This document shows, piece by piece, positions 43,886-56,164 of a DNA stretch of 64,000 nucleotides. Source of the DNA: Heloderma charlesbogerti. Taxonomy: Eukaryota; Chordata; Lepidosauria; Squamata; Helodermatidae. Every line of letters starts with the position of its first letter. Positions within the stretch are counted from its first letter, which is position 1. The notes beneath the pieces are model-generated. The model searched no databases, was not told where the DNA came from, and saw nothing but the letters and a program-made list of their open reading frames with translations. The translations under genes and the position numbers were made by a program. The DNA lies in the NCBI GenBank assembly GCA_026122225.1, contig JANEZZ010002061.1, forward strand, positions 682,001 to 746,000. Direction: 5' to 3'.

Positions 43886-46277
43886 TGACCTGCTGCTGCC
43901 CACCATTAGACGTACCGACCTCCCATCTTGCCAGGCTGGAGAAACCTCTGCGTGTAGCATACACTCGATGACGCCTCAGCGCAGCCTTATGTGTCGGAAA
44001 TACAAGCGTATAGCAGCTAGCTGCCCTTCAGTGCTTCACTTGCCCACGTGCCCACGCTGTCTCAATCCAGTTCCTCCCTGGCTGAGACCTTCCCGGCCAG
44101 CTCATGCTTGCTTGCTCTTGCCAGCCACCAAGCAGCGACTCGGGCAGCCTGCCTCGTGCCTGACTCCCTTGTTCCTCACGCCACCTTTTTCCTTTCTCAG
44201 TTAGCAATACCACAGTCTCCTCTGCGGAGCCCTGACCATTTGGTGGGAGGGGAGGGCGGCTTTCTGTAACGCGCGTCAGCCGAGAGGTTGGAGGGCTGCA
44301 CTGAACCTGGAAGAGGAGTCTTGGTGTGAACCTCCAGATGATCCGGACAACTCAGCGTCCCTGTCTCCCGCCCTCCCTGGGCCCCCCTTTTGCGTGGCTC
44401 CATCAGTGCTGGCTGTCCACTCCTCTCTTGTACGTTGATCCTGAGCACTGATGGAACAAAGTTACAAGCAGACCCCTCAGTGGCTGCCCTGCCTATGGTG
44501 CGTGCCTCTTAACTGTTAGCCAAGAGCAGAGGCGCCTGATCCTCTGGAGTTGCGTCTGACCTATGGAGATATCTTGTTGCAGGAGATAGGCCAAGCCTGT
44601 TAGGGAATGGGTTCCTTTCCCTGCAAGCGTGCAGCTGCTCCAGTGTATTCCGAAGTGGAGGGACGCTAGTTCTATTTGTTCAGCAATGCACCCGTAAGTT
44701 AACCATCCTTGGAGAGGTAGTGTTTCGTGCAAAGGCAGCCATGAAAGCTTCCTAGGGACTGGTCAAGTGACCTCCTTATTTGCAGAAATAGGAACAAGGG
44801 GCAGACCAAATAACCTCTATGCCCCAAAGTGGAATCTGTGAAGACCATATGGTTCCAGCATGCAGGGTTTCCTCTGAATCCAATCGCAAGGCTCAGTTAC
44901 TGCCTCTCCTGCTGGGACGTGGTTTCTCTGCCAGCAGCAGAGCTGTGCTGGACATGCAAGTGGCCACAGATATTTTATTTAAAAAAAAAAAAGGCTCCCC
45001 ATCTTCAAATGCCTTGTGATGGTGGTATCTGCTTGCTTTAGAAGCCCAGCAGTGAGACCTTTTCTACAGTATTTGTGGTCTGGTACATGTCAGAGTAGCT
45101 GGTTTTCAGGTCGGTGCTTGCTGACAAACAGGGAGTATCTTGACCTGGCTGTTGAGGTTGGCTAAGATGGGGAGGTTGGTTTCTTCCCATGCTTTGGCCT
45201 GAGAAATGGGAGAAGGTGTGTGAACTTGCCTTCAGGGCCAGGAAAGGGTATTATATATAAGGGCTTACATCGAAGGACCCAGCCTTTAGGAATGAGGGAC
45301 TGCAGCAAATGTTGCTGTTGTACTGAAAAGTCTGAAAATGTGAAGGGAGCTGAGCCAGATGTGGTGACATCTGTGTGAGTTTACAGACTGCACACTGGTA
45401 GAAAGCATGAAACAGAAGGCCTGAGCTGAGGAATTAATTGGGTATTAGCTCTCAGATCCCTCACCGTAGTTATCCTTCCCCTCCACAACAAGGCTATGTG
45501 AAGAGTGAAAGGAGACTGGTCCATTCAGTCACTCATCTATTTAGGCAAATGTCTCCTGGCTGCTGAGCTAAGTTTCTTAAGCTGACGTCATCTGCTTGAC
45601 TGGCAGCAGGAGGAGATTCCTGGTGCTATCAAGACTTCCTGGGGGGCCTGACCACTCCTTGGCCTAGTGGGAATCAAGGGCTTGGTTGTTAGAGGCAAAT
45701 CTTTGGTAGCCATTTTGTCAGGAGGTGCTCAAGGCCCAAGATGGCCCATGCACATCGTCCACACCACTGGAAAGATGGTGGCCATCTTTTATATCACCAT
45801 ATTAGAAGATGGGATTTTTTGTTCACAGAGGAAGCACTGTTAACCCCTCAACAGTCTACCTAGCAGAGGGAAACCAAGACAACAACAATGTGATGGTCAT
45901 GGCTTTCAGCCAAGGAACCATAGGGATTGTATTCCTGTGAGAGGGTGATAAGGATCTGTGACAGAATTTCAGGAGAGGGTTGGGAGCTGTAACAGACAAG
46001 CCCTCTGCTTTGTACTGTAGGTGTGGTCTTCCCAACAACAACCACCTTGACGGGTGAAGCTGGACCTGCAACATGTTTCTGGGAGAGATGGAGTTGTAGG
46101 GTTTTGAGAGCAAACCCCTCACATTTTCACAGTATTCCCCCCACCCTATTTTCTTCCACTGTATATGTACCTTCTCCCCCCCCCCCCCCCGTTCCTAGAG
46201 TTGCCCATTTGGGAATTCCAGGAAGCATGAGAGATTCCCCTGATACTGCAAGCTGCTGCAAGCCCCCAAGACCATAG
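43886..46277 (+). other. TTBK1: TTBK1 3' UTR, proximal part
   Basis: Unique sequence directly after the stop with no interspersed repeat until 46278, as expected for a conserved long 3' UTR. I found no AATAAA in this stretch, so the cleavage site is either at a variant hexamer or further down. A poly-A-like run at about 44981 is genomic. A C-run lies at about 46176-46190. Confidence 0.6.
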
Positions 46278-46415
46278 CTCAGCCTTCCCTGAAGTGGTGC
46301 CCTCCTGATGTTTTGAACTTGAACTCCCATCAGCCCCAGCCAGCATGGCCAATGGGCAAGAATTCTGGGAGTTGTAGTCCAAAACATCTGGAGGGCACCA
46401 GGCTAGGGAAAGCTC
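46278..46415. mobile_element. Palindromic hAT-like MITE
   Basis: ctcagccttccctgaagtgg to ccaggctagggaaagct with core gaactcccatcagccccagc and gggagttgtagtccaaaaca. The flanks ccatagct / cccatacc are only partly alike. If the TTBK1 3' UTR reaches 48454 or beyond, this element is transcribed within it. Confidence 0.8.
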
Positions 46416-47388
46416 CCATACCTGGTAGAGCTTTTCATGCATCTTTTGAGTAGAATTTTCCAGTGTTTTGTTTTAACACTGGCAAAACAACCGAACAAAC
46501 CTGCACCATCTTTCAAATCACCCTCTCTCCCTATCCCCATCATCCTGTGTGGACCATTATCCCGGTGCTGTACAAGGGGCATCCCCTCCTCTTCCTTGCT
46601 TGTCCATTAATTTTCTGTCACTGTTGTTCACTGTCAAATGTGAATGGCCATTTTGGTGTGGCTGGCAGACCCGTGAGCGTTCCAGTGATCACTGAGATGG
46701 CAGTCCACTATATCCCTGTTGGGACACATGCCAAATCTGGGTTGAACCAAGAGATCACATCTTGGGAGGATTTGCCACAGGAATGGCAGTGATGCTCAAG
46801 AACGTCTTTATGGATTGGCCCAGAATGCACCAGTGCCTGCAAAGGCTTCCTTACTTCTAAGGCTGAGCTTCCGAAAGAAAAGCAGGAGACCATCAAACTA
46901 AACCAAGCTCTCCTATTAGGGATGTTAGTATCAGTGCCAGCCCAAAGCATTTTGTTGCCTGAAGTGGAGCACCAAATAGCACCCCACATCCCCCATTCTA
47001 GGGCCAACACTTAAAACTCTTGCTGCAGCTATTCAGACATCAATTCCTGCTTTCATCTTTCTTTCTAAATTCCGATGCCAGCTTTGCATCCTCCTTCTCT
47101 CCTCCGCAACTTCCCCGACTGGGCTGTGCCTTTTGGAAGTGTTTTCACGCAACATCAGATGCCACAGGGCTTTCAAACCACCACAGATTCTTAAGGATCT
47201 AAGCATGCTAGAGCAGGTTTGGGCATTACTACGCTCTCTCAAATGTGGCTCCCTGGTTGGCATGTTTGGAGCTATATGAACATCCTATACAGATTAACAT
47301 TACATGAGAGCAAGCGCTTGGCCAGTGCCAATGCAGGGGTAGGAGTTGTCAGTAGTGCAGGGTGCCAGAGGTACACATCACAGCAGAG

Positions 47389-47592
47389 TGGGGCTGGAGC
47401 TCAGTGACAGAGCACATGGTTTATATGCAGAAGATCCCTGGTTCCGCTTCCAGCATCTCCAGTGAAAAGGATCAGGTAACAGGAGATAGGAAAGACCAGT
47501 GTCCAAAACCCTGAAAAGCCACTTCCAATCAACGTAGACAATGTAGGACAAGTGATCTGACGTGGTATGAGACAGCTTCCTATGTTCCTATG
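47389..47592 (+). mobile_element. tRNA-derived SINE with CR1-like tail
   Basis: The head is tRNA-like: A box ggagctcagtgacagagcac, anticodon-arm region tttatatgcagaag, B box ctggttccgcttccagc. The tail reads gacaagtgatctgacgtggt and gagacagcttcctatgttcc, which parallels the 3' end of the CR1-like LINE (the reverse complement of ataagaagaaccatgctgga). The B box is mutated, so this is not a tRNA gene. Confidence 0.75.
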
Positions 47593-47843
47593 AGCCTGGA
47601 GGGAAACGTGTGGTAGATCTTACAGGAGACATAGGTAGGACTGGGAAAGTGGAGGGGCTGGGGAATAGGAGCTGTAGGCGCTTGGAAAACATGTAATGAG
47701 CCATGAAGACACAGTAAGAACCTGGGTCTTCATCATGGCAAAAGCAGGCCTGACCTGGAAGCATTTATTGCCATGCCATGCCAGCTGGTAACCAGTGACA
47801 TGACCTGGATTGATGAAGCTAGGCTGGAATTTGGGAGGACCAT

Positions 47844-48183
47844 CAGGGCTGGATTCAAGGGTAGGCATGGTTGGGCACTTGTTGAGAGCCCACACGCCAA
47901 CAGGGGTCTGCTGACAAGAGCCCCCTGGACTTGCTCCTCCTCTCCACCATTGCAAGCTGCTTGTCACTCTGGCCCAGACAACAGTAATGGTGAGAAGGAG
48001 AGGTAGATGCCACTGCCCACTGGCTCTCTGCCTGTCAAGCAAGGAAGTGGTAGCGATGATGAGAAAGAGGATGAGGATCAAAAGCAGCTGGTGACAATGG
48101 CAGTGAAAGGTATACTAATTGAGGGAGGGGACCCATTGAGGGTGTCTTGCCCAAGGGCCCTCAAAAACCTGGAGCCAGCACTG
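47844..48183 (+). mobile_element. hAT-like ~340-bp repeat, most complete copy
   Basis: Starts cagggctggattcaaggg and ends aacctggagccagcactg; the ends are imperfect inverted repeats (11 of 14 bases). The body includes gccaacaggggtctgctgac, caagcaaggaagtggtagcg and cccattgagggtgtcttgcc. The TIR sequence suggests hAT, but I see no matching 8-bp flanks, so the class is tentative. Confidence 0.6.
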
Positions 48184-48453
48184 ACAATACAACTGGATCA
48201 ACCACCTCTCTGCAGCCCTTGGTAGCTCTCCATGAAGTGCAAGAGTACACAGATTAGATGGCCCCTATTGCAAGACCTGGTTGCTCCTGGCAGCCAGCTC
48301 TTGTACTCTGTTCTTCCTCTCTGACAATCCCCTTCCTTTTGGGGATTAATATTCTTGTCTCTCTCATCTCATCAATGTGCTCTCTAGATCCTGAATCTCC
48401 CAAGATAAACCACTGGGGGGGGGGTGTCTACGTTTGAGTGGATTATTGTGCCT

Positions 48454-49242
48454 AATAAATACATTTCTGGGCCAGGAATGTAATGCTTTGCTCCCAAAGG
48501 CATATCATGACACCATCAAGTTCCCCGTCTGCTTTTTAAACTTTGCATCCATAGCCTGTCCTTTCCCCATAACTCAGCCAATGTAGCCTGTTGGCCCCAT
48601 CTCTCCATGCCAATTCGTATCACCAAATCGATATGTTATGCAAGTATTGGGCTGTGAATTGGGGCAGAGGAAGGGTGGACAGAAGGAGGCTGCATAATCC
48701 TTTTCCCTCTGAAAGTTTTTTGCTTGTGAAGGAAAGGAATGTGGGAGATAGAGGGACTCTATATATTTCCCAGCCTTTGGTGAAAGAGCAGTTTGGGAAG
48801 GTTAAAAAAAAAAAAGGCTGAAAAACGATCCTCAAAGGGGACAGAGTTGCCTCTCTGCCCACCCTTCATTCATGCAGCAGCAGCCGCCCCCACCTGCCCT
48901 CTGTTGCTTTGGGTAGAAAGGAAAGGAAAGAATCACAGAGCTCCACATATGTTGTTTGAGCCCGAGAATGTAAATGCAAGCTGGGGGGCTGGGACAGTGC
49001 ACAAATGTCCCTCTCATCACATGCCAAGCTCTGCATACGTCTCGCCAATATTTCCATTCTGAATAGCCCAATAAATTGTGCAACCCTTGAAATTCCATCT
49101 ACATGGGAAGATGACTGCGTACTTCCATTGATTTTCACATGTTTGTGTATGTTCATTATTTTATTCTGACCTTTGTGATGAAATGATTGCAGATATCCCA
49201 TCTGCAGTTACACTGTAAACTGTCCTGTAAATTGAAAATAAA
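48454..49242 (+). terminator. TTBK1: Candidate distal polyadenylation signals for TTBK1
   Basis: AATAAA hexamers at 48454-48459, 49070-49075 and 49237-49242. The first is followed by ggccaggaatgtaatgcttt, a moderately GT-rich stretch. Any of them could end the 3' UTR, which would then be 4.6 to 5.4 kb and include transposon insertions. A shorter UTR with a variant hexamer is equally possible. Confidence 0.3.
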
Positions 49243-49510
49243 AATTCTGGGCCAAGAAAAGCTGAATTCTGCAACCTGTATAAATTATGCATATTAAGCA
49301 TGTTTACAAAGATGTGCTTCTTTGCATAATTTATCCTGCTTCTGCCAGCCCTAAGGAAGACCGAGGAACAACCAAAGAAGGCCCTTCTCTTCCTGTTTCA
49401 TGATATTCCTCTTCATATCAACCGCTCCACATCTGACCACTGAAAATCTTCCTGAATTTTCTTCTGGCTTTGGAGATCTACCTGATGTTGCTCACATGCT
49501 TGGACTAGAA

Positions 49511-49650
49511 CAGGCCATGGTAGGCAGTCTGGTATCCTCCAGGTGTTTTGGATTACAGCTCCCATTAGCCCTAGCCAGTATGGTTAATGGCCAGTTATTA
49601 TGGAAACTGTGTGCCAAAACATCTGGAGGGCACCAGATTGCCTCCCCATA
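49511..49650. mobile_element. Palindromic hAT-like MITE with perfect 8-bp target duplication
   Basis: A 140-bp copy flanked by gactagaa on both sides (49503-49510 and 49651-49658). The interior has ttttggattacagctcccat and gccaaaacatctggagggca. Together with 38396-38531 it defines the family ends and the 8-bp duplication typical of hAT transposases. Confidence 0.88.
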
Positions 49651-49999
49651 GACTAGAAACTTTTTTAAAAAGCTAAGTTCCTCAAGATCCTGCATTCTTC
49701 ACCTGACACCAAATTCTGTGGATTTCCTGTGTTTGTGCAGGATTGCAGAGCACACACAGAGTCCTGTGTTATACTCTGAGGATTATAACAATAGACCAGC
49801 CCAAATTTGAATCCAAGGGTATCTTGATCATTTTGTGGCATTGTGACTGCATGGCCCTATTCAGACTTTCTTGTCCGCACATGATAAGGCAGGGATCTGC
49901 TTGCTGGCTCTGCTCTGCTCTGATGCCCCTGTTGCCTGGCCTGACTGACCACACTCCACATGTTGGAGGGCAAGGTCTGTTGCGGGGAGCCTCCTGTAC

Positions 50000-50175
50000 T
50001 TACTTTATTTCATTCATTCATACCATTTCTTAGCTGCCTTTCAAGACCCTAGTCTTCCAAGGCAGTTTACAGGAAACAAACAATCCAAACATATTAATAC
50101 AATCGTATTTAATAGGAACCATTTTAAATAAAGCCAGTTCAATAAAAACAATGCAAACATATTAATACAATCCTA
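50000..50175 (-). mobile_element. L2-like 3'-end fragment
   Basis: tttatttcattcattcatac followed by catttcttagctgcctttca and ccaaggcagtttacaggaaa has the layout of an inverted L2 3' terminus (target 'cattt...gcc...gcagtttaca'). Short and diverged; an internal near-repeat of atattaatacaatc occurs. Confidence 0.55.
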
Positions 50176-50756
50176 ATGCCAAATCGGAACCCTATATGAT
50201 CAGGGTTCTAAATCCTACAGGGAGTCCCTACACAAGTACTGCATGCTCTCCACTGAAGACCTTTTTCAATATATGGTGGGTGCTTTCACATTATTCTAAA
50301 CATATAAGGCTCAGAATGCCTGCATAGGGCTTACGTGGCATACAATGCTAACACTGGAACGTTGGACGGTCACTGTGTGTGTGTGTGTGTGTAATATATA
50401 CACTTCTGCATGAACGGGGAATCTCGCACATCTGTAGTCACGGCATTATATTGGAAATAGCCCTTAGGATAGGAGTTTCTTTGGCTCTCAATAAATAGGG
50501 AAGATTCATCACAGTATTGTATTCCTTTATTGGGATTTGTTTTTCAAGGAACTTGCTTGCAAAGCACTTTAGAGTCTCTGAGCAGTTCCCCAAAATGTAG
50601 TATTGCCAATAGCCAAAGGCTATCCCATGAGTCAAGGCCCCTCCCATCCTGTTTTGTGATATTACTCTTTGTATCAGCCACTTCACATCTGTCTATATGT
50701 GCACGTTTTTACCAAAGGAGTATGTCATTGCTGGCATTTCTACATGGTCCCACTAG

Positions 50757-50905
50757 CTAGACCAACTTTTCCCAATCTGGTGCCCTTCAGATGTGTTGGA
50801 CTGCAACTCCCATAATTCCCAGCCAGCAATGGCCAATGGCTGGGAATGATGGAGGTTGTAGTCCAACACATCTGGAGGGCACCAGGTTGCAGAAGTCTGA
50901 GCTAG
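50757..50905. mobile_element. Palindromic hAT-like MITE
   Basis: Left arm cccaatctggtgcccttcag, core gactgcaactcccataattc, right arm acacatctggagggcaccag. Its flanks share agctag (ctagctag / gagctagg), a likely decayed octamer duplication around a central TA. Confidence 0.8.
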
Positions 50906-52017
50906 GCAATGTGATTCTCCCTCCCCCCATTCTGCTTTGCTTGGCTTTTCCGCTTTTGTCCCAAGGAATACAGTGGGAACTGGCACAATTTTTAGAGCAG
51001 CCCTTTTGGATTACAGGTACGTGGGTCAGGTGGGAACCCAAGTTGTGCTCCTTACCTTTTGATGTTGGGCAAACGCTCCTTGGCTTCTCCCTTCCACAAG
51101 GGTATCTCCTGCAGAATTCATGTGACTATTTGGTTTGAATAGTCTGCTGCTTGATATATATCCGTGTGCGATGCTAGCAGGAGAAAGCCTGGTAGTGGTC
51201 TCAGTTTGGTTCAGGATAGAGGCCCCATATTATTTAATTTGGTAATGAGATCAACAGGTCTAGTCTACTGTTATGCTATTATTTTGGGTATCAGTATAGA
51301 TCTTTAGCAAAGTTGGAAAGCAAGAAAGCTTTAATCTGCCATGCTAATAGAAATGGCGTTGGGTACAAATTGGTACATCCATTGATACAGTCAGTAAAAA
51401 TAACAAGTTCTATCTCAGTACCATGTAGGTATGATCAGAGAACATGGAGACATGGGATACAAGGTGTTTAACTGGTATTTCTTGTATTTGTTTTGGAGAT
51501 CTACATCCTTAAATGAATGTGCATTAAGGAACAATGTTTTTATTGAGGTCAATAAGGAGAAGTGGACATGGTTAGTTTCCTTGGAGTAAAAGCAAGCTGG
51601 AATGGAGTTGGATTTATAGTTTGCCCTTGGTGGTGACACAGGCAGCTGTCTATCTCTTTTGAAATAATATAAGGAGTGATTTGTTTTAGGGCTTCAAATA
51701 GTCTCCAAAATTCCATGCCAAAGATGGAATTTCTTGGAAGCTAGTCAAGGAACATGAGTATGTTCATGGTTTAAATGCAGGGCCAAAGAACAATTTATGT
51801 TTCTCCCTTGGAGTACAGATTTAGATATACTTCATTATTCCTCCATATCTGGAAGACCACTCATTGGTTGGTGTCATCAAGATTCATAGTTTCTTGTCCT
51901 ATGTTTCCTTTTCCTTTTTAATGGCCCTTAGTGTTTGTTTAATGAAAACCCAAGACATGAGTTCTTTGCTCAGCCTCTGAACATGTGAGATAGCCCTGAG
52001 CAATGCCGGGAGAAGAG

Positions 52018-52440
52018 GGTAATGAAGATGTCCAGGAGGATGGAAAAGAAATCCTATGAAGAAAGGTTGAAAGAACTGGGTAGATATGGCTTGGAGAAGA
52101 GAAGACTGAGGGTGGACATGATAGTATTGAAGGGTTGTCACATGGAAGAGGACAAAGACTTGTTCTCTGCTGCCCCAGAGGGCAGGACTATATCTAATGA
52201 GCTTTCAGCAACAGGAGGGTAGATTTCAGTTGAACTTTAGGAGGAAACACCTTAATGATATAAGAAGTTTGAGAATGTAACCAATTATTCTGGGTGTTGG
52301 GTTTTCCCTTGCTGGAGGTCTTCTAAGTAGAGGTTGGACAGCCCTCTGTTGGGGATACTTTCTCTCTGGATTTGCTGAATCTAGCAGGAGGTCAAACCTG
52401 GTAGCCTACAGGGCTTTCTCTAACTCCATGGTTCTATGGC
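52018..52440 (+). mobile_element. CR1 LINE 3' portion
   Basis: Plus-oriented. An encoded remnant of the CR1 ORF2 end is visible (EERLKELGRYGLEKRRLRVD before 'MIVLKGCHMEEDKDLFS'). After it come the decayed 3' UTR blocks ggaggtcttctaagtagagg, ttggacagccctctgttggg and aactccatggttctatgg. Confidence 0.75.
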
Positions 52441-54701
52441 CTCCCATCATTTGGTGGTGATTTTTGTTTTGTTAAAAAATATATAGAATTGGGCCCATGA
52501 AAATAGCTACCGCACATAGTTCCTCCCTCTCACTGGACCTTCGTGCGGGTTGTGTTGTCACCTTTCCCTTTTCCTCCTCATCAAGAGCCAATAATTGGGT
52601 TGGTGGGTGGCAAAATGCAGAATTATGACCCATGGTATGCTTTACTGTAATTTATGAAGGAGGAGCTGGGAGTGGGATTGTTTTCAAGGGGGAGTGATTA
52701 ATGTCTACTTTGGCCTATATGACACACAGAGGAAGCTGTAAATAGAAGGAAAAGGTTTTGAATCCATCAGTGTTAAGCAAACTTATTCCCACACTTACAC
52801 TAATGTTGCTGTACTTGTAATTCTACTATGTACCACAAGACACACACCCTTCAGGTAAGAGCTATCCCACTCCCCTTGGTTTTGTGCTTATTGCTGGGGC
52901 CGTGAAGAGTTTGCTAATCAACATGGCGGTATTCCTACAGAGTGGGAGAGGGGGGATTTCAATGGTGGTGCCAACGAAATGCTTCCTGGGAGTTTCTGTG
53001 GGCTTGGTTTTCTCTTGGGATGGTCTCGTTTTGATCGCTTGGGAGCGTGTGTGCACCTTTGCTACTTTGCTTCTCAGGCTAGGCTGAGCTGTAGAGTGAC
53101 TACAAGACACTCCACCATGCATTGTCAATCAAGAAGTGAAAGATGGCATGAATTACCCCACTTGAAAGATAAAAGAACAGGATGCGATATATGTAACATG
53201 TAAAGGGCAGTGTGTGCTGTGCAATGTCAAGTGCTGTGGCTGTTTCTTTGGACTGAATTTAGAGCTGGAATACAGGTATCTTTGCATTGATAATAATGGA
53301 TGACAAGATTTGCTTTTAAAATTGTAAATGTCCCATCAAGGAGCAGCTATGTGTTAAGATTGTCTCCCACTCCACTGAGCAGACTGTTCTGGTCTAGATG
53401 CAGGACTTCCGTTGCCTGGTCCTATATGCTTAAAACATTACCAGGATCCAAGGTAAATCCTCCCAACATAGCTTTTTTGCATCCTGTAGGAAAGCAGCTC
53501 TAGAACGTTTTACACATTGCAACTAGAAGTACAATTGCAAACACGGAAATAATAATAAGAATTTTAAAATCTGGTTTAAAATGCATGGCAAATTTCTCAG
53601 CCACAAAAGTCTGGCATGCATCACAGAGGCGCTGACTGTGTACAGGTCCACATAGCATTTTCGTAACTCCAGATTATGACTTAAAAATAATAATAAATGC
53701 ATAAGGATGTCATTTCTTGTTTGTATGAGAAGCAGCAGTCATTATTAGATTTGTTATTCAAAGGGAATTCTTGATCATGCCATTAAAAAGCTTGCCTACC
53801 TTTTAGCTGATGTGTCTTTTCCCATTTGTTCAGTGGGCTTCTAACAAGTGAAAACAACGACAGGAATCATTGCTGATCATTTGTCAAGGTTACAACATGA
53901 GTAGCTGAAGTGGGGTCAGCACATGGTACCTATTGGTACCTGGTACCTGTTGGAAGAACAAACCACATTCTGGGATCAGTTCAGGTAATGACTTGGAAGG
54001 CTCAGACTCATAGTGTGATTTGAAGGCCCAAGATGTACAGCTAAGGAGGTTGACCTTTATATAGTAGCCTGGATCGGAGACTCTAAGTTCCTCGCAGCTT
54101 CTCAGAGGAAGAGTGGGATATAACATATCTTGCTTGAGGCTCTTTGGTCAATGCATCTGAAAAAACATGTACCAACCTTTTGGGTGACTCCAATTCATGG
54201 TGGTGAGGATAACTCTCAAATGGTTGACTCTTTAAGCAGTGGTTTAGTGGTACATTTTGATGTGCAGGCGCTCATTATGGCAGTCCCCATATCTATGCCC
54301 CCAAGGAGAATCCAATCATTCAGGTAGCTGTATTGATCCACATCAACAAACCACTTCTAGGAATTTTCATCTCCACCAGGAGCAGTTTTTTTTCGAAGTT
54401 AATGGATCTTGGTTGCCCATTCAAGACCAAGCCACCCCCAAATACTTTGCATTACAAGAGGGACAGCTCTCAACAATGGGAAAATCCATTTCCCCTCAGC
54501 TACTGTGAGGATTATAGCTAAGCTCAAAGGGAACAGGGAGGCGTGGGGGCGGCGGCGGCAGACAACATCATCCCTGCTAATCAAAAAGTTCTGGCACTTC
54601 GACCCTGAGAGCCCTGGCTCTCTACAACACTGCTCTTCATGGGCAAACTGGATGTTGTATCGTCTCCTCAGTAACATCCAGGAAGACAAGTCATGTGTCA
54701 T

Positions 54702-54946
54702 TGACTTATTGACTTATTACATTTATATCCCGCCTTTTTTCCTCTGTAAGGAACCCAAGGTGGTATACATAATCCTCCTCCTCTCCATTTTATCCCCACA
54801 ACAACAACCCTGTGAGGTAGGTTGGGCTGAAAGTCTGTGACTGGCCCAAAGTCACCCAGTGAGCTTCCATGGCCGAGCTGGGACTAGAACCCGGATCTCC
54901 CGACTCCCAGTCCAACGCCCTAGCCACTACACCACACTGGCTCTCA
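54702..54946 (-). mobile_element. tRNA-derived CORE/MIR-like SINE with L2 tail and 9-bp target duplication
   Basis: Read on the minus strand: A box tggtgtagtggctagggcg, B box gggttctagtcccagc, a MIR-like core (cactgggtgactttgggcca, then acctacctcacagggttgtt), and an L2-type tail (ggcgggatataaatgtaata) ending in repeated agtcaat. It is flanked by ATGTGTCAT on both sides (54693-54701 and 54947-54955), a perfect duplication. All SINE modules are present, so insertion is fairly recent. Confidence 0.92.
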
Positions 54947-55109
54947 ATGTGTCATGACATCATTGCACTCAAGACTCCCCATCCCTGCAAGTGGCAACCA
55001 ATGAAATGCGGCAGGGGAACTGAGCACTTCATTGTGTGTCTTCTTTGGACATAAAGTGCTGTGAGCTGGTCTCTCATATGTCTACTTTGACTTTCAAATG
55101 GGGGAGCCA

Positions 55110-55453
55110 GAGTCGGGGTCAAGGGTTGGCATATTCGGGCACCTGACAAGGGCCCACAGCCCAGCAGGGGCCCACTGACAGGAGCCCCTTGGACCTGCTC
55201 CTCCTCTTCAACATGCAACCTGCTGGTTCACCTGCCTCCCGCTCTGGCCCAGAGGACAGTGGTGGTGAGGAGGAGGAGTGGGAGATGCGCTTGCCTGCTT
55301 GCCCACTGGCTGTCTGCCGGTCAAGCAAGCAAGTGGCAGCAACGATGAGAAAACAGATGAAGAGCAAGAGCATCCGGTGACAATGGCGGTGAGAAGGTGG
55401 GCCCACTGAAACTGCCCTGCCCAAGGGCCCTCAGAGGCCTGTAGCCAGCACTG
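55110..55453 (+). mobile_element. hAT-like ~340-bp repeat
   Basis: Full-length colinear copy: gtcaagggttggcatattcg, acaagggcccacagcccagc, gctctggcccagaggacagt, tcaagcaagcaagtggcagc, ending gaggcctgtagccagcactg. The left terminus is degraded compared with 47844. Confidence 0.65.
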
Positions 55454-55881
55454 TAGGGACATAACGATGGATATTTCTTTCTTTGTATCCCACTCTCTCC
55501 AACGTTCAACGCGTCTGACACCATAATTTTTTTTTAAAAAACAGCCCCAAAACAAACACATCTCTAAAATCAAACATATAAAACACAGCCAAAGCAACAT
55601 CTAGCTAAAAAACATACACAGAACACATGATTTGTACTTCCAAACACTAAAAAGGAAGCAACCTGCATTGCTTATGGGAGAGTAAAATGAAATTAAATTG
55701 GTGCACCTCTTCTGGACCTCACTGATCTTACTTTTCTCTAATTGAGAGAAGACAGGGACCCTTGTGAGGTGTGTGATAGCGGTGGGAAAATAAATATCCT
55801 GCCAAATGGTTCTCTGAACAAGCCATATTCTGGGATAAGATTTAGTAAGTATTTCTTATGCTGATAGTCCATTCTTCCTCC

Positions 55882-56005
55882 AAGGAACTCAGGGTGGTGT
55901 GGGTGGCCTGTTCCCCATTGCCCATGTTATCCTGTCAACATCTCTGTAAGGTACGTTAGGGCAATAGTGGACTGGCCCAAAGTCGCTCGGTGAGCTTCAT
56001 GGCTT
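55882..56005 (-). mobile_element. Fragment of the MIR-like tRNA/L2 SINE
   Basis: gggtggtgtgggtggcctgt, catctctgtaaggtacgtta and ggactggcccaaagtcgctc parallel 54750-54865 of the intact copy. The tRNA head is missing. Confidence 0.6.
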
Positions 56006-56164
56006 GTGAATTTGGCCCTCAGGCTGAAAGACGTTCCCCACCCCTGGTATAGGGTGACCACGTCTCTTACATTACAGACAACAGTCCTCTGTTTTGAGGG
56101 GCTATGAGAGGACAGCTATCTATATGAAGGCATCCTCTGTTTGAAGGACTGGTTAGTCCAACTC

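Noticed and set aside
43545..44204. 219-codon open frame overlapping the last TTBK1 exon
   Set aside because: Wrong frame relative to the conserved TTBK1 C-terminus; a shadow of Ser/Pro-rich coding sequence running into the UTR.
46174..46192. C-run as a regulatory or structural element
   Set aside because: A simple homopolymer, length-unstable and without context.
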